Assembly: GCA_025350885.1 (NCBI GenBank)
Contig: JANXXA010000312.1
Coordinates: 1-9,526 of the forward strand
Length of the DNA stretch: 9,526 bases
Reading direction: 5' to 3'
Source of the DNA: Phenylobacterium sp.
GTDB lineage: Bacteria; Pseudomonadota; Alphaproteobacteria; Caulobacterales; Caulobacteraceae
Part shown: one piece after another, positions 1-6,410 of the stretch
Layout: each line of letters opens with the position of its first letter
Numbering within the stretch: the first letter of the stretch is position 1
The notes under the pieces: generated by a model
Database searches by the model: none
What the model saw: only the letters and a program-made list of their open reading frames with translations
Told to the model about the DNA's origin: nothing
Program-made: the position numbers and the translations under genes

Positions 1-930
1 CGCCGCCGCCCGGGCGCGCCGCAGATGGTGGTCGACCTGCTGGCGCATGGCGTCGGCCTGACGGGTCACCACATCCGCCAGCGGGCCGGGTCGCTGGTCG
101 GCCTCGGCGATCATCACCGAGATGGGAGTCTTCAGCGCATGCGCCAGGTTGCCCACGTGAGTGCGCTGGCGCTCGACCACGTCCTGGTTGTGCGCCACCA
201 GGGCGTTCAGCTCCTGGGCCAGCGGCTTCAGTTCGCTGGGATAGGTCTCGGCCAGCCGCTCGGACTTGCCGCGTCGCACGTCGGCGACCTCGCGGCTGAG
301 ATCGAACAGCGGTCGCAGGCCGACCCGAACCTGGATGACGATGGCCACGATCAGGCCCGCGCCCAGCAGGACGAACGCCGCGGCGGTGGCGGCGACGAAC
401 CCTTGGACGTCGCGGTCGATCGAGCTGCGGTCCTCGGCCGCCAGGAAGATCACCGGCGCCTTGCGGCCGGGCAGCCAGTTCTGCTGCGCGCGAACCCGCA
501 ACGGCTCGCCAAGCGGGCCGCGCGCCTCGTAGGCGACGGGGCGGCCTGGCCGGGCCTTGAACCGCGCCGCCAGATCCGCGGGCGCGGCAAGCACCGCATC
601 GAACAGGGAGTGGGACCGCGCCAAGGGCCGAAGCCGACCGTCCGCCGTGGGCTCGGCGATTTCCCAATAGCGCCCGGAAAACACCCGCAGCGCGCGCTCG
701 TCGGTGAACGGCGGGGCGAACACCTGTCCGTCCTCGACCGTCGAGTAGGTGACCAGGTTGACGGTCAGGTCGCTGAGCGTCTGATCGACGCGGCGGATCG
801 CGGCCTGCTGGAACAGGAGCGCCAGGACCGCGGCCGAGATGATCAGGGCCGCCAGACTCCAGCCCAGCGCCAGCAGCACCAGCCGGCGCGCCAGCGAGGG
901 ACGGCGCAGCCCCGCCGGGAGGATCGTCAC
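1..930 (-). CDS. PhoQ-like sensor histidine kinase (3' part outside window)
   Basis: Inner-membrane sensor kinase that should autophosphorylate on histidine and pass phosphate to the regulator encoded just upstream. The 310 visible residues show a basic N-terminus, TM1 at about 17-40, a periplasmic sensor of about 135 residues, TM2 at about 178-201, a HAMP-like linker and the start of the dimerisation domain. The phosphoacceptor is His264 in LAHALKTPIS. This box has Ala after His instead of the usual Glu, as in PhoQ (THSLKTPL), which together with the PhoP-like partner suggests the PhoQ branch. The ATP-binding domain lies beyond position 1. The GTG at 930 is the only reasonable in-frame start (MTILPAGLRRPSLARR). 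It has no clear Shine-Dalgarno and lies 28 nt after the regulator stop, so coupling is likely. The sensed signal is unknown. Confidence 0.93.
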   Translation of the reverse strand, partial: MTILPAGLRRPSLARRLVLLALGWSLAALIISAAVLALLFQQAAIRRVDQTLSDLTVNLVTYSTVEDGQVFAPPFTDERALRVFSGRYWEIAEPTADGRLRPLARSHSLFDAVLAAPADLAARFKARPGRPVAYEARGPLGEPLRVRAQQNWLPGRKAPVIFLAAEDRSSIDRDVQGFVAATAAAFVLLGAGLIVAIVIQVRVGLRPLFDLSREVADVRRGKSERLAETYPSELKPLAQELNALVAHNQDVVERQRTHVGNLAHALKTPISVMIAEADQRPGPLADVVTRQADAMRQQVDHHLRRARAAA

Positions 931-959
931 CCAGACACGAGGCCCGGCACGAGGCCCAT
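927..959 (-). other. 10-codon mini-ORF bridging regulator stop and kinase start
   Basis: An ATG at 959-957 overlaps the regulator stop as TGATG. It opens a 10-codon frame (MGLVPGLVSG) whose TGA overlaps the kinase GTG as GTGA. The mini-ORF consists almost entirely of a 12-bp tandem repeat (957-946 and 945-934, 11 of 12 identical). It could carry ribosomes from the regulator to the kinase start, which has no good ribosome binding site. It could equally be an accident of the repeat. The peptide itself is not expected to have a function. Confidence 0.25.
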
Positions 960-1651
960 CACGTGGCGCCCGCCGCGCCGTCCAGTTCCGCAGCGGGCGC
1001 CGTCAGGCGATAGCCGAGCCCGCGGACGGTCTCGATGCGTTCGGCGCCCATCTTCTTGCGCACCCGACCGATGAACACCTCGATGGTGTTGGAATCCCGG
1101 TCGAAATCCTGATCGTAGAGGTGCTCGACCAGTTCCGTTCGGCTGATCACGCGGCCCTGGTGCATCATCAGATAGTGGAGGAGGCGGTACTCCAGCGACG
1201 TCAGCCGCAGGGGCTCGCCGTTGACGCTGGCGCGGGCGGCGCGGGGGTCAAGTCGCAGGCCCCCGCATTCCAGATTGGGGCTGGCGTGGCCGGCGGTGCG
1301 CCGCAACAGCGCCCGCAGGCGCGCCAGCAGTTCCTCGGTGTGGAACGGCTTGGTCAGATAATCGTCGGCGCCGGCGTCGAAGCCCGCGACCTTCTCGCTC
1401 CAGGCGCCGCGCGCGGTGAGGATCAGCACGGGACTGGCCATGTTCTCGCGCCGCCACCGCTCCAGCACCGACACCCCGTCCACCTTGGGCAGGCCGAGGT
1501 CGAGGATGACCGCGTCGTAGGGTTCGGTCTCGCCGAGGAACTGGGCTTCCTCGCCGTCCGGGGCGTGATCGACGGCATAGCCGGCGTCGGCGAGCGCCAG
1601 CTTCAATTGGCGTGACAGGTCGGGATCGTCCTCTACGAGCAGGATGCGCAC
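959..1651 (-). CDS. OmpR/PhoP-family response regulator
   Basis: Two-component transcription factor of 230 residues, normal for the family. Residues 1-115 form the receiver: acidic pocket E7-D8-D9, phosphoacceptor D51 in the VILDLGLPKVDG segment, switch T79, and K101 in the TKPF motif. Residues about 125-222 form the winged-helix DNA-binding domain, with the recognition region DSNTIEVFIGRVRKKM and the wing segment TVRGLGYRL. Local resemblance to PhoP is high (DLGLP, LTAR-W-KV, GADDYLTKPFH), and the kinase next door has a PhoQ-type H-box. The start is GTG at 1651, supported by an AGGAGG five bases upstream. The preceding PepSY gene ends 34 nt away, so the three genes probably form one transcript. 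Target genes and signal cannot be deduced; regulation of envelope or cation-stress genes is the family precedent. Confidence 0.95.
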   Translation of the reverse strand: MRILLVEDDPDLSRQLKLALADAGYAVDHAPDGEEAQFLGETEPYDAVILDLGLPKVDGVSVLERWRRENMASPVLILTARGAWSEKVAGFDAGADDYLTKPFHTEELLARLRALLRRTAGHASPNLECGGLRLDPRAARASVNGEPLRLTSLEYRLLHYLMMHQGRVISRTELVEHLYDQDFDRDSNTIEVFIGRVRKKMGAERIETVRGLGYRLTAPAAELDGAAGAT

Positions 1652-1656
1652 GGCAG

Positions 1657-1662
1657 CCTCCT
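1657..1662 (-). promoter_or_regulatory. Ribosome binding site of the response regulator
   Basis: A perfect AGGAGG on the minus strand, five bases before the GTG at 1651. It settles the non-ATG start of the response regulator. Confidence 0.85.
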
Positions 1663-1685
1663 TTTTTCAGCCAACAACCTGGGTC

Positions 1686-1967
1686 CTAACCGATGACCTG
1701 GCCGGTCTCGGCGTCCACCACGAACACCACGATCCGGCCGTCGGCGAGTTGCCACTGGACCACATAGGTCGCCCGGCCGCCCGATTGACCCACGGTGGTG
1801 TTCAGCTGCTTGCCGGGGTGGCGCTGCGCCAGCATGGCCAGCACGCGCGACAGCGACACCTGGGGCGCCTGGCGTCCGGCCTGGGCGGTTTCCTGAGCCA
1901 TGGCCAGGTTCGCCGCCGGCGCAATCGCGCCCAGCAGCAGAGCGGCAATGAGGATCTGGCGTTTCAT
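1686..1967 (-). CDS. Secreted PepSY-domain protein
   Basis: Small exported protein of 93 residues. A signal peptide covers about residues 1-24: MKRQ, a hydrophobic core LIAALLLGAIAPAA, and cleavage after AMA. The mature part is one PepSY-like unit: an SLSRVLAMLAQRHPGKQL helix, then strands ending in ADGRIVVFVVDAETGQVIG, the typical PepSY finish. It opens the operon with the PhoP/PhoQ-like pair. PepSY proteins often neighbour two-component genes, and small periplasmic proteins such as FeuN of rhizobia restrain the FeuPQ kinase. A role as a periplasmic modulator of the adjacent sensor is therefore plausible but inferred. The ATG at 1967 has a short GGAG at 1972-1975 upstream. Protease inhibition, the other proposed PepSY function, is not excluded. 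Confidence 0.85.
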   Translation of the reverse strand: MKRQILIAALLLGAIAPAANLAMAQETAQAGRQAPQVSLSRVLAMLAQRHPGKQLNTTVGQSGGRATYVVQWQLADGRIVVFVVDAETGQVIG

Positions 1968-2052
1968 GGATCTCCGCCTACCGGTCGTGGACTGAACCGG
2001 GCCTGAACGGTGCAGTTATGGGACGCCGCGCGGCGGCTGTCACGCGCACCGG

Positions 2053-2991
2053 TCAGGGCTTGCGCTTCGGCGCATAGGGCCGTTCGCGCTTCCAGGTCTC
2101 GGCCAGGGCTTCGAGCTCCGCGTCCGGCCGGTCCGGCAGGGCGACCACCAGGCGGGCGAAGAGGTCGCCGCGGCGGCCTTGCGCATCGGCCAGCCCCCGC
2201 CCCTTCAGCCGCAGACGCGCACCGGTGTTGGCGCCCTTGGGGATGGTCAGGGTCACCGGCCCGTCCGGGGTCGGCGCCTGGGCCTTGCCGCCCAGCACCG
2301 CGTCGTAGACGGTCACCGGCACGTCCATCACCAGCACCTCGCCCTCGCGGCGGAAGATCGGATGGGCCCCGATGGTCAGTTCGATAAGCGCGTCGCCGGG
2401 GCCGGCGCGGCCGGGTGAACCCTGGCCCTTGAGGCGCAGGGTCTGACCCTCCTGGGCGCCCTTGGGGATGCTCACATCGATGGTGCGCCCGTCGGAAAAG
2501 GCGATCCGGCGCTTGCCGCCCAGGATGGCGTCCACCAGATCGACCTCCAGCCGGGCGCGCACGTCGCCGCCGCGCTGCGAGGCGCCGCCGAAGCCGCCGC
2601 GCTGCGCGCCGCCCCGGCTTCCCCGTCCCCCACCGAACATCTCGCCCAGGATGTCGCCCAGATCGACGCCCTCGAAGCTTTCGCCACGGCCGCCGCCAAA
2701 GCCGCCGCCGCCGCCCGGAGGCGCACCCCACGGACCCCCGCCGCCGCCGAAGCCGCGCGCGGTCTCACGCCCGTCGGCGTCGATCTCGCCGGCGTCGAAC
2801 TTCTTGCGCTTGGGGACGTCGCCGAGGATATCGAAGGCCGCGCTGACCCGCTTGAAGCGCTCCTCGGCCACCTTGTTGTTGGGGTTGGTGTCGGGATGGT
2901 GGGCCTTGGCGAGCTTGTGGAACGCCTTGCGGATCTCCGCCGCCGTGGCGGTCCGGGCAACGCCAAGCTCCTGATAAGGATCGCTCGCCAA
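2053..2991 (-). CDS. DnaJ C-terminal-domain co-chaperone (CbpA-like, class B)
   Basis: Cytoplasmic Hsp40 of 312 residues that should stimulate DnaK ATPase and present clients. The J domain occupies about 4-70, with the HPD motif at 32-34 and a KKFD end. A Gly/Phe-rich linker spans about 78-142. Two beta-sandwich substrate-binding domains follow (about 143-218 and 219-290), each with a PKGA(Q/N)-G-LRLKG(Q/R)G signature. The four CXXCXGXG zinc repeats of true DnaJ are absent, so this is class B, like CbpA. The start is TTG at 2991: no ATG or GTG lies nearby in frame, the protein begins at the usual MxxDPYxELGV, and an AAGGA lies 10 bases upstream. It stands 113 nt after the YcgN-family gene and has a weak promoter candidate of its own. 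Confidence 0.93.
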   Translation of the reverse strand: MASDPYQELGVARTATAAEIRKAFHKLAKAHHPDTNPNNKVAEERFKRVSAAFDILGDVPKRKKFDAGEIDADGRETARGFGGGGGPWGAPPGGGGGFGGGRGESFEGVDLGDILGEMFGGGRGSRGGAQRGGFGGASQRGGDVRARLEVDLVDAILGGKRRIAFSDGRTIDVSIPKGAQEGQTLRLKGQGSPGRAGPGDALIELTIGAHPIFRREGEVLVMDVPVTVYDAVLGGKAQAPTPDGPVTLTIPKGANTGARLRLKGRGLADAQGRRGDLFARLVVALPDRPDAELEALAETWKRERPYAPKRKP

Positions 2992-3032
2992 GTCGGTTCA
3001 GTCCTTCGAAGATTGGGAGGCTGGAGAGTCGC

Positions 3033-3065
3033 GATCTAGATTGGTCGGTTCGTCGCCGCGCGCAA
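3033..3065 (-). promoter_or_regulatory. Possible promoter of the DnaJ-like gene
   Basis: On the minus strand TCTAGATC (3040-3033) matches seven of eight positions of the Caulobacter -10 consensus GCTANAWC. It would start a transcript with a leader of roughly 35 nt. The only TTG box upstream is TTGCGCG (3065-3059), 18 bases away, longer than the usual 10-14. A heat-shock promoter might be expected for this gene, but none is clear. Confidence 0.28.
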
Positions 3066-3104
3066 GACCCGATGTTGCAGAAATATCACATACACCCTTG
3101 AAGC

Positions 3105-3578
3105 CTAACGCCGCCCCCGCTCGGCCATCAGGTCGGGGGCGGCGAAGTCGAGGGCGTCCTCGGCCTCGTTCAGGACACTCTCGCTGATCGTCTGGCCACG
3201 CACCGAGACGCCGGCGCGATGCACGCTTTCCGGGTCGCCGGAGATCAGCGGATGCCAGTCGGCCAGGTCGCGGCCCTCGTGCAGGCGGCGGTAGGCGCAG
3301 GACAGCGGCATCCAGGCCAGCTGTTCGATATTGCCGGGCGTCAGCTTGACGCAGTCGGGCACGGTGGCATGGCGGTTGGCGTAGTCGGTGCAGACGCAGG
3401 CCTGGGCGTCAAACAGCTGGCAGTGGACGCGCGTGGGGATGACGTCGCCGGTGTCCTCCTCCTCGAAGCGCACCAGGCAGCACAGGCCGCAGCCGTCGCA
3501 CAGGCTTTCCCATTCCGGCACGGTCATTTGGCCAAGCGTCTTGCGGCGCCAGAAGGGTTCGCGGGGCATCCGGCTCAT
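3105..3578 (-). CDS. YcgN/YkgJ-family cysteine-cluster protein (UPF0260)
   Basis: Cytoplasmic protein of 157 residues with a dense cysteine set: C27, C30, C33 and C34 in CDGCGLCC, then C53, C61, C63, C76 and C94. This layout, with the start [20 protein letters not shown], is that of the YcgN subgroup of the YkgJ family. Members are thought to bind metal, zinc or an iron-sulfur cluster, through these cysteines; no enzyme activity is firmly assigned. The ATG at 3578 overlaps the permease stop as ATGA, so it is the likely start. A second in-frame ATG lies at 3569. It is the last gene of the cupin-permease operon, though YcgN genes occur in many contexts, so a link to transport may be only positional. 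Confidence 0.92.
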   Translation of the reverse strand: MSRMPREPFWRRKTLGQMTVPEWESLCDGCGLCCLVRFEEEDTGDVIPTRVHCQLFDAQACVCTDYANRHATVPDCVKLTPGNIEQLAWMPLSCAYRRLHEGRDLADWHPLISGDPESVHRAGVSVRGQTISESVLNEAEDALDFAAPDLMAERGRR

Positions 3579-4954
3579 GTAGCAGATCGGACGCCGCGCC
3601 GCTGAACGACATAGGCCGCCGTCAGCAGACCCAGCCACGGGACGCCGACGATCCACGAAATGTTCCAGAACCCGGTGTCGAGCCCCATGGTCACCAGCAG
3701 CGCGCTGAGCAGGATCAGACCCGCGATCTGCAGTCCGGGGAAGAACGGCATCCGCACCGGCAGGTCGCGGGCCCGATGCCGGCGGCGGAAGCTCAGGTGG
3801 CTGAGCAGGATGATGATCCAGACGAAGATCGCCCCGAACAGGGCGACACCGAACAGGTAGTTGTAGGCCAGCGGGGTGAAGAACGAGACCGCGGCGGCCG
3901 CGGCGACGCAGACCCCGGAGGTTGCGATGGCGGCGGTCGGCGCGCCGGCGGGACTGAGGTGGCCCAGGCGCCTGGGCGCATAGCCGCCGCGCGAGAGCGA
4001 GAACAGCATCCGGGCGCTGAGGTAGATGTTGGCGTTCATGCTGGAGAGCGCCGCGCTCAGCACCACGAAATTCATGATCCCGGCCGCCGCCGGCAGACCG
4101 GTGTGGGCGAAGACGCGAACGAAGGGACTTTCGGAAACCACCTTGGCGCCCGTCTCGGTCCAGGGGACGACGCTCATCAGGACGGTCAGGGCCAGCAGGT
4201 AGAATAGCGCGAGCCGCACGGCCATGGCGCGCAGCGCGGCGGGGATGGTCGTCTTCGGATCGGGCGTCTCGGCGGAGGCGACCGCGACCATCTCGATCCC
4301 GACGAAGGAGAAGATCGCCATGATGGTCCCCATCCAGACGCCGCTGAGCCCGTGGGGCAGGAAGCCGCCCGGCAGGGCGTAGAGGTTGTGGACGCCCACC
4401 GCGGGTTGGCCGACCCCCAGGATCGCCGCGCCGCCCAGGAGGATGAAGCCGACGATGGCGGTGACCTTGATGATCGAGAAGAGGTATTCGATGGTCCCGA
4501 ATTTCGCCACTGAGCGGGCGTTGACGAAGAGCAGGATGACCGCGAACCCCAGCGACCAGGCCCACACCGGAACGCCGGGGAACCACCAGGTCATGTAGGT
4601 TCCGGCGGCCACCGCCTCGCCGCCGACGGCGATCACCTGGGCGGCCCAGTAGGTATAGCGGACCACGAAGCCCGCCCAGCGGCTCAGATAAGTCTCGGCA
4701 TAGACCCCGAAGGACCCGGCGGCCGGGTGCAGAGCGACCATTTCCGACAGGCTGCAGACCACCACGATCGCGGCGAACGCGGCGATCAGATAGCTGAGCA
4801 GCACCCCTGGCCCGGCGTAGCCGATGGCGATGCCGCTGCCCATGAACAGGCCGGTGCCGATGGCGCCGCCCAGGCCGATCATGATGATCTGGCCGCGCGT
4901 CAGGGCCGGGTGCAGGCCCGCCTCGCGCGCGACGATGGCGTCTTCGTCTTCCAT
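3575..4954 (-). CDS. AAT-family amino-acid permease (APC superfamily)
   Basis: Inner-membrane secondary transporter of 459 residues with about 12 membrane helices, typical for the proton-coupled amino acid transporter (AAT) family (relatives include GabP, ProY, CycA and AnsP). Visible family marks are the broken helix 1 (GGAIGTGLF, 29-37), the conserved [19 protein letters not shown] stretch (68-86), helix 6 ([15 protein letters not shown], 215-229) and [21 protein letters not shown] near 308-327. Substrate specificity cannot be assigned from these motifs. Its ATG shares one base with the stop of the cupin gene (TGATG), and its own stop overlaps the next start (ATGA). It is thus the middle gene of a translationally coupled trio and may import the compound handled by the cupin protein. 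No strong Shine-Dalgarno of its own is visible. Confidence 0.94.
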   Translation of the reverse strand: MEDEDAIVAREAGLHPALTRGQIIMIGLGGAIGTGLFMGSGIAIGYAGPGVLLSYLIAAFAAIVVVCSLSEMVALHPAAGSFGVYAETYLSRWAGFVVRYTYWAAQVIAVGGEAVAAGTYMTWWFPGVPVWAWSLGFAVILLFVNARSVAKFGTIEYLFSIIKVTAIVGFILLGGAAILGVGQPAVGVHNLYALPGGFLPHGLSGVWMGTIMAIFSFVGIEMVAVASAETPDPKTTIPAALRAMAVRLALFYLLALTVLMSVVPWTETGAKVVSESPFVRVFAHTGLPAAAGIMNFVVLSAALSSMNANIYLSARMLFSLSRGGYAPRRLGHLSPAGAPTAAIATSGVCVAAAAAVSFFTPLAYNYLFGVALFGAIFVWIIILLSHLSFRRRHRARDLPVRMPFFPGLQIAGLILLSALLVTMGLDTGFWNISWIVGVPWLGLLTAAYVVQRRGVRSAT

Positions 4955-6051
4955 CAGGCGTCCGAGGCGCCGGCGGGCAGGATGACCTCAAGCAGCTGGA
5001 AGTCGGGCGAGGCGTCGGCCAGGCCCCATGACCGGCGGGGCGGAATGACGAAGGCGTCGCCCGTGGTGATCGGGTGGGCGCCATCGTGGTCGAGCACGGC
5101 GGCGCCGTGCAGGACGAAGCCGAACAGCAGCTCGCCCTCGTAGCCGTCGGCGGCGAGGGACCGGGCCCCAGCGGAACGGATCACGCGGACCTCGGCCAGG
5201 CCCTGCGTCGCGGCCGCCATGCCGGTGTCGCGGCGTTCGAATCCGGTGGCGGCGTGGGCGATCCAGGGCGTCTGAGCGGCGACGTGGCGCAGGAAGCGCT
5301 GGCCGGCGAAATCGCGCCGCGGATCCAGCCGCGCGGTGGGCAAGGTCAGGTCGGGGTCGGCCAGGGTTTCGTGCAGAGCGGGGCAGCCGATCTCCACAAC
5401 CTCCAGCCCCGGCGAGCTTTCCAGCACCCGATGGCGGATGCGCGGCGGTTGCAGGACGCAGTCGCCCGCCTGCAGGATGAAGGGGTCGCCTTGGTCCTCG
5501 TAGACCACCCGCACCCAGCCGGTGCAGCAGAAGATCATCTGGAAGCGGACCTTGTGGAAGTGCACCCAGTCGGCGACCGGCCCGCCCCCAGGGATGGTGA
5601 TGTGCGAGGCGATGAAGCGTCCGCCGAGGCGGCCGGGGATCAGGTCGCGATAGAGCAGGCCGGCGCGGCCCTCGCCGGGGCCGGGGCTGTCGGCGGCGCG
5701 GGTGAGCACGAACTCGGGCTTCAGCGGCGGGATGTCGAGGGGCGGATCGGGATCGATGAATAGGATGCGGGCCCCGTTGGGCGCGATCAGCGGGGCGCCG
5801 GCGCCGGGAAGGCGAAGGGTCGGCGCGGGTCCATCCCCGGGCTCGAGCCGCAGGCGCAGGCCGTGGCCGGAGAGGCTGGCGACGCGGGGCTCGTCAGCCG
5901 GGAAGATGGTCTCGATCCGGAACCCGAGGGTTGCCACGAAGAAGTCGAGCATCGGCGCAAGCTGCGCGCACGGCAGCACGACCTCGGCCTGACCCGCGGC
6001 CAGACTCGGGGCCGGACCTGGGGTGTCAGCAGGCGATCCGACGTCGCGCAA
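4954..6051 (-). CDS. VOC-like plus double-cupin protein, function unknown
   Basis: Soluble protein of 365 residues built from three parts. Residues about 20-80 resemble half of a glyoxalase/VOC domain ([22 protein letters not shown], ending in LRLRLE) but lack the usual first-strand metal ligand. The first cupin (about 140-225) has H164 and H166 in [10 protein letters not shown]171 where cupins normally carry Glu, and H207 in [14 protein letters not shown], so a metal could still bind. The second cupin (about 285-360) keeps the fold pattern ([12 protein letters not shown]) but has lost the histidines. This looks like an Fe- or Mn-dependent oxygenase or isomerase-like scaffold, or a small-molecule binder; the reaction is unknown. 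The start is TTG at 6051, backed by AGGGAGA six bases upstream. It opens the operon with the permease. Confidence 0.85.
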   Translation of the reverse strand: MRDVGSPADTPGPAPSLAAGQAEVVLPCAQLAPMLDFFVATLGFRIETIFPADEPRVASLSGHGLRLRLEPGDGPAPTLRLPGAGAPLIAPNGARILFIDPDPPLDIPPLKPEFVLTRAADSPGPGEGRAGLLYRDLIPGRLGGRFIASHITIPGGGPVADWVHFHKVRFQMIFCCTGWVRVVYEDQGDPFILQAGDCVLQPPRIRHRVLESSPGLEVVEIGCPALHETLADPDLTLPTARLDPRRDFAGQRFLRHVAAQTPWIAHAATGFERRDTGMAAATQGLAEVRVIRSAGARSLAADGYEGELLFGFVLHGAAVLDHDGAHPITTGDAFVIPPRRSWGLADASPDFQLLEVILPAGASDA

Positions 6052-6201
6052 ACGGGGTCTCCCTTTCCCTCAAGGATCGGGATCATCCGTAAGGCGGTCC
6101 GCGCGCAAAGTCTCGCCGGGCAAGCGCGGGCCTGTCGGCGGGCTCACCGACGGTGATTCAGGCGCATTGGCTGGCGTGGCGGCTCCTGATACCTTTGGTA
6201 G
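6052..6201 (+). other. Divergent intergenic region between cupin operon and plus-strand genes
   Basis: About 150 bases without a convincing gene; longer ORFs crossing it are shadows. It must hold the promoter of the minus-strand cupin-permease-YcgN operon. The closest candidate is a TTGCGCG on the minus strand (6109-6103), but no good -10 match follows it. No strong terminator or clean operator palindrome was seen. Confidence 0.4.
6058..6064 (-). promoter_or_regulatory. Ribosome binding site of the VOC-cupin gene
   Basis: AGGGAGA on the minus strand, six bases before the TTG at 6051. It is the main reason for accepting a TTG start; no ATG or GTG is better placed. Confidence 0.7.
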
Positions 6202-6354
6202 ATGGCTGAACACCTTGGCGATGCGCCGCCCGAGGACGTCGGCGAGCCGGCGACGAGGCGCAGATCGTTGCTCACGGCGCTGGCTGGGTTGGCGCCGCGC
6301 GACGAGGCTTTTCCCGAGATCGACGACCCCGCCCCCGATCCTGTCGATATCTGA
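6202..6354 (+). CDS. Possible small protein of 50 residues, unknown
   Basis: An ATG-TGA frame upstream of the ABC-F gene on the same strand. The peptide starts MAEHLGDAPPEDVGE, has a basic centre (ATRRRSLLTALAGLAPR) and a very acidic, proline-rich end (DEAFPEIDDPAPDPVDI). Third positions are about 78 percent G or C, lower than in neighbouring genes but compatible with coding. There is no good Shine-Dalgarno, only GGTAG directly before the ATG. The acidic C-terminal tail is reminiscent of small antitoxins or adaptor peptides, but no toxin partner is adjacent and no DNA-binding domain is visible. It could be a gene remnant, a true small protein or chance. Confidence 0.35.
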   Translation: MAEHLGDAPPEDVGEPATRRRSLLTALAGLAPRDEAFPEIDDPAPDPVDI

Positions 6355-6371
6355 GGCGGTATCGCCCGCCC

Positions 6372-6397
6372 TTGCGCTCCGCCCCCCGCGCTGTATC
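6372..6397 (+). promoter_or_regulatory. Promoter of the ABC-F gene
   Basis: TTGCGCT (6372-6378), an 11-base spacer and GCTGTATC (6390-6397). The -10 matches seven of eight positions of the Caulobacter consensus GCTANAWC, and the spacing is in the normal 10-14 range. Transcription would begin near 6403-6406, only about 5-8 bases before the ATG at 6411, giving a near-leaderless mRNA. The in-frame TTG that would extend the protein by 13 residues is the -35 box itself and cannot be in the transcript if this promoter is used. Confidence 0.6.
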
Positions 6398-6410
6398 TGT
6401 CCGCCCCCAC

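Noticed and set aside
25..1074. 349-codon plus-strand ORF at the left edge
   Set aside because: Antisense to the histidine kinase and regulator; Gln/Arg/Gly-rich with no domain.
2022..2036. CGCCGCGCGGCG palindrome between the DnaJ-like and PepSY genes as a terminator
   Set aside because: It is a self-complementary palindrome with no loop and no T tract.
2587..2760. Simple repeats of GCC/GGC type as a repeat element
   Set aside because: They encode the Gly/Phe-rich linker of the DnaJ-like protein and need no other explanation.
3579..5084. Long in-frame extension upstream of the YcgN-family gene (659 codons in total)
   Set aside because: The upstream part is an Arg/Pro-rich shadow of the permease; the true start is the ATG at 3578 in the ATGA overlap.
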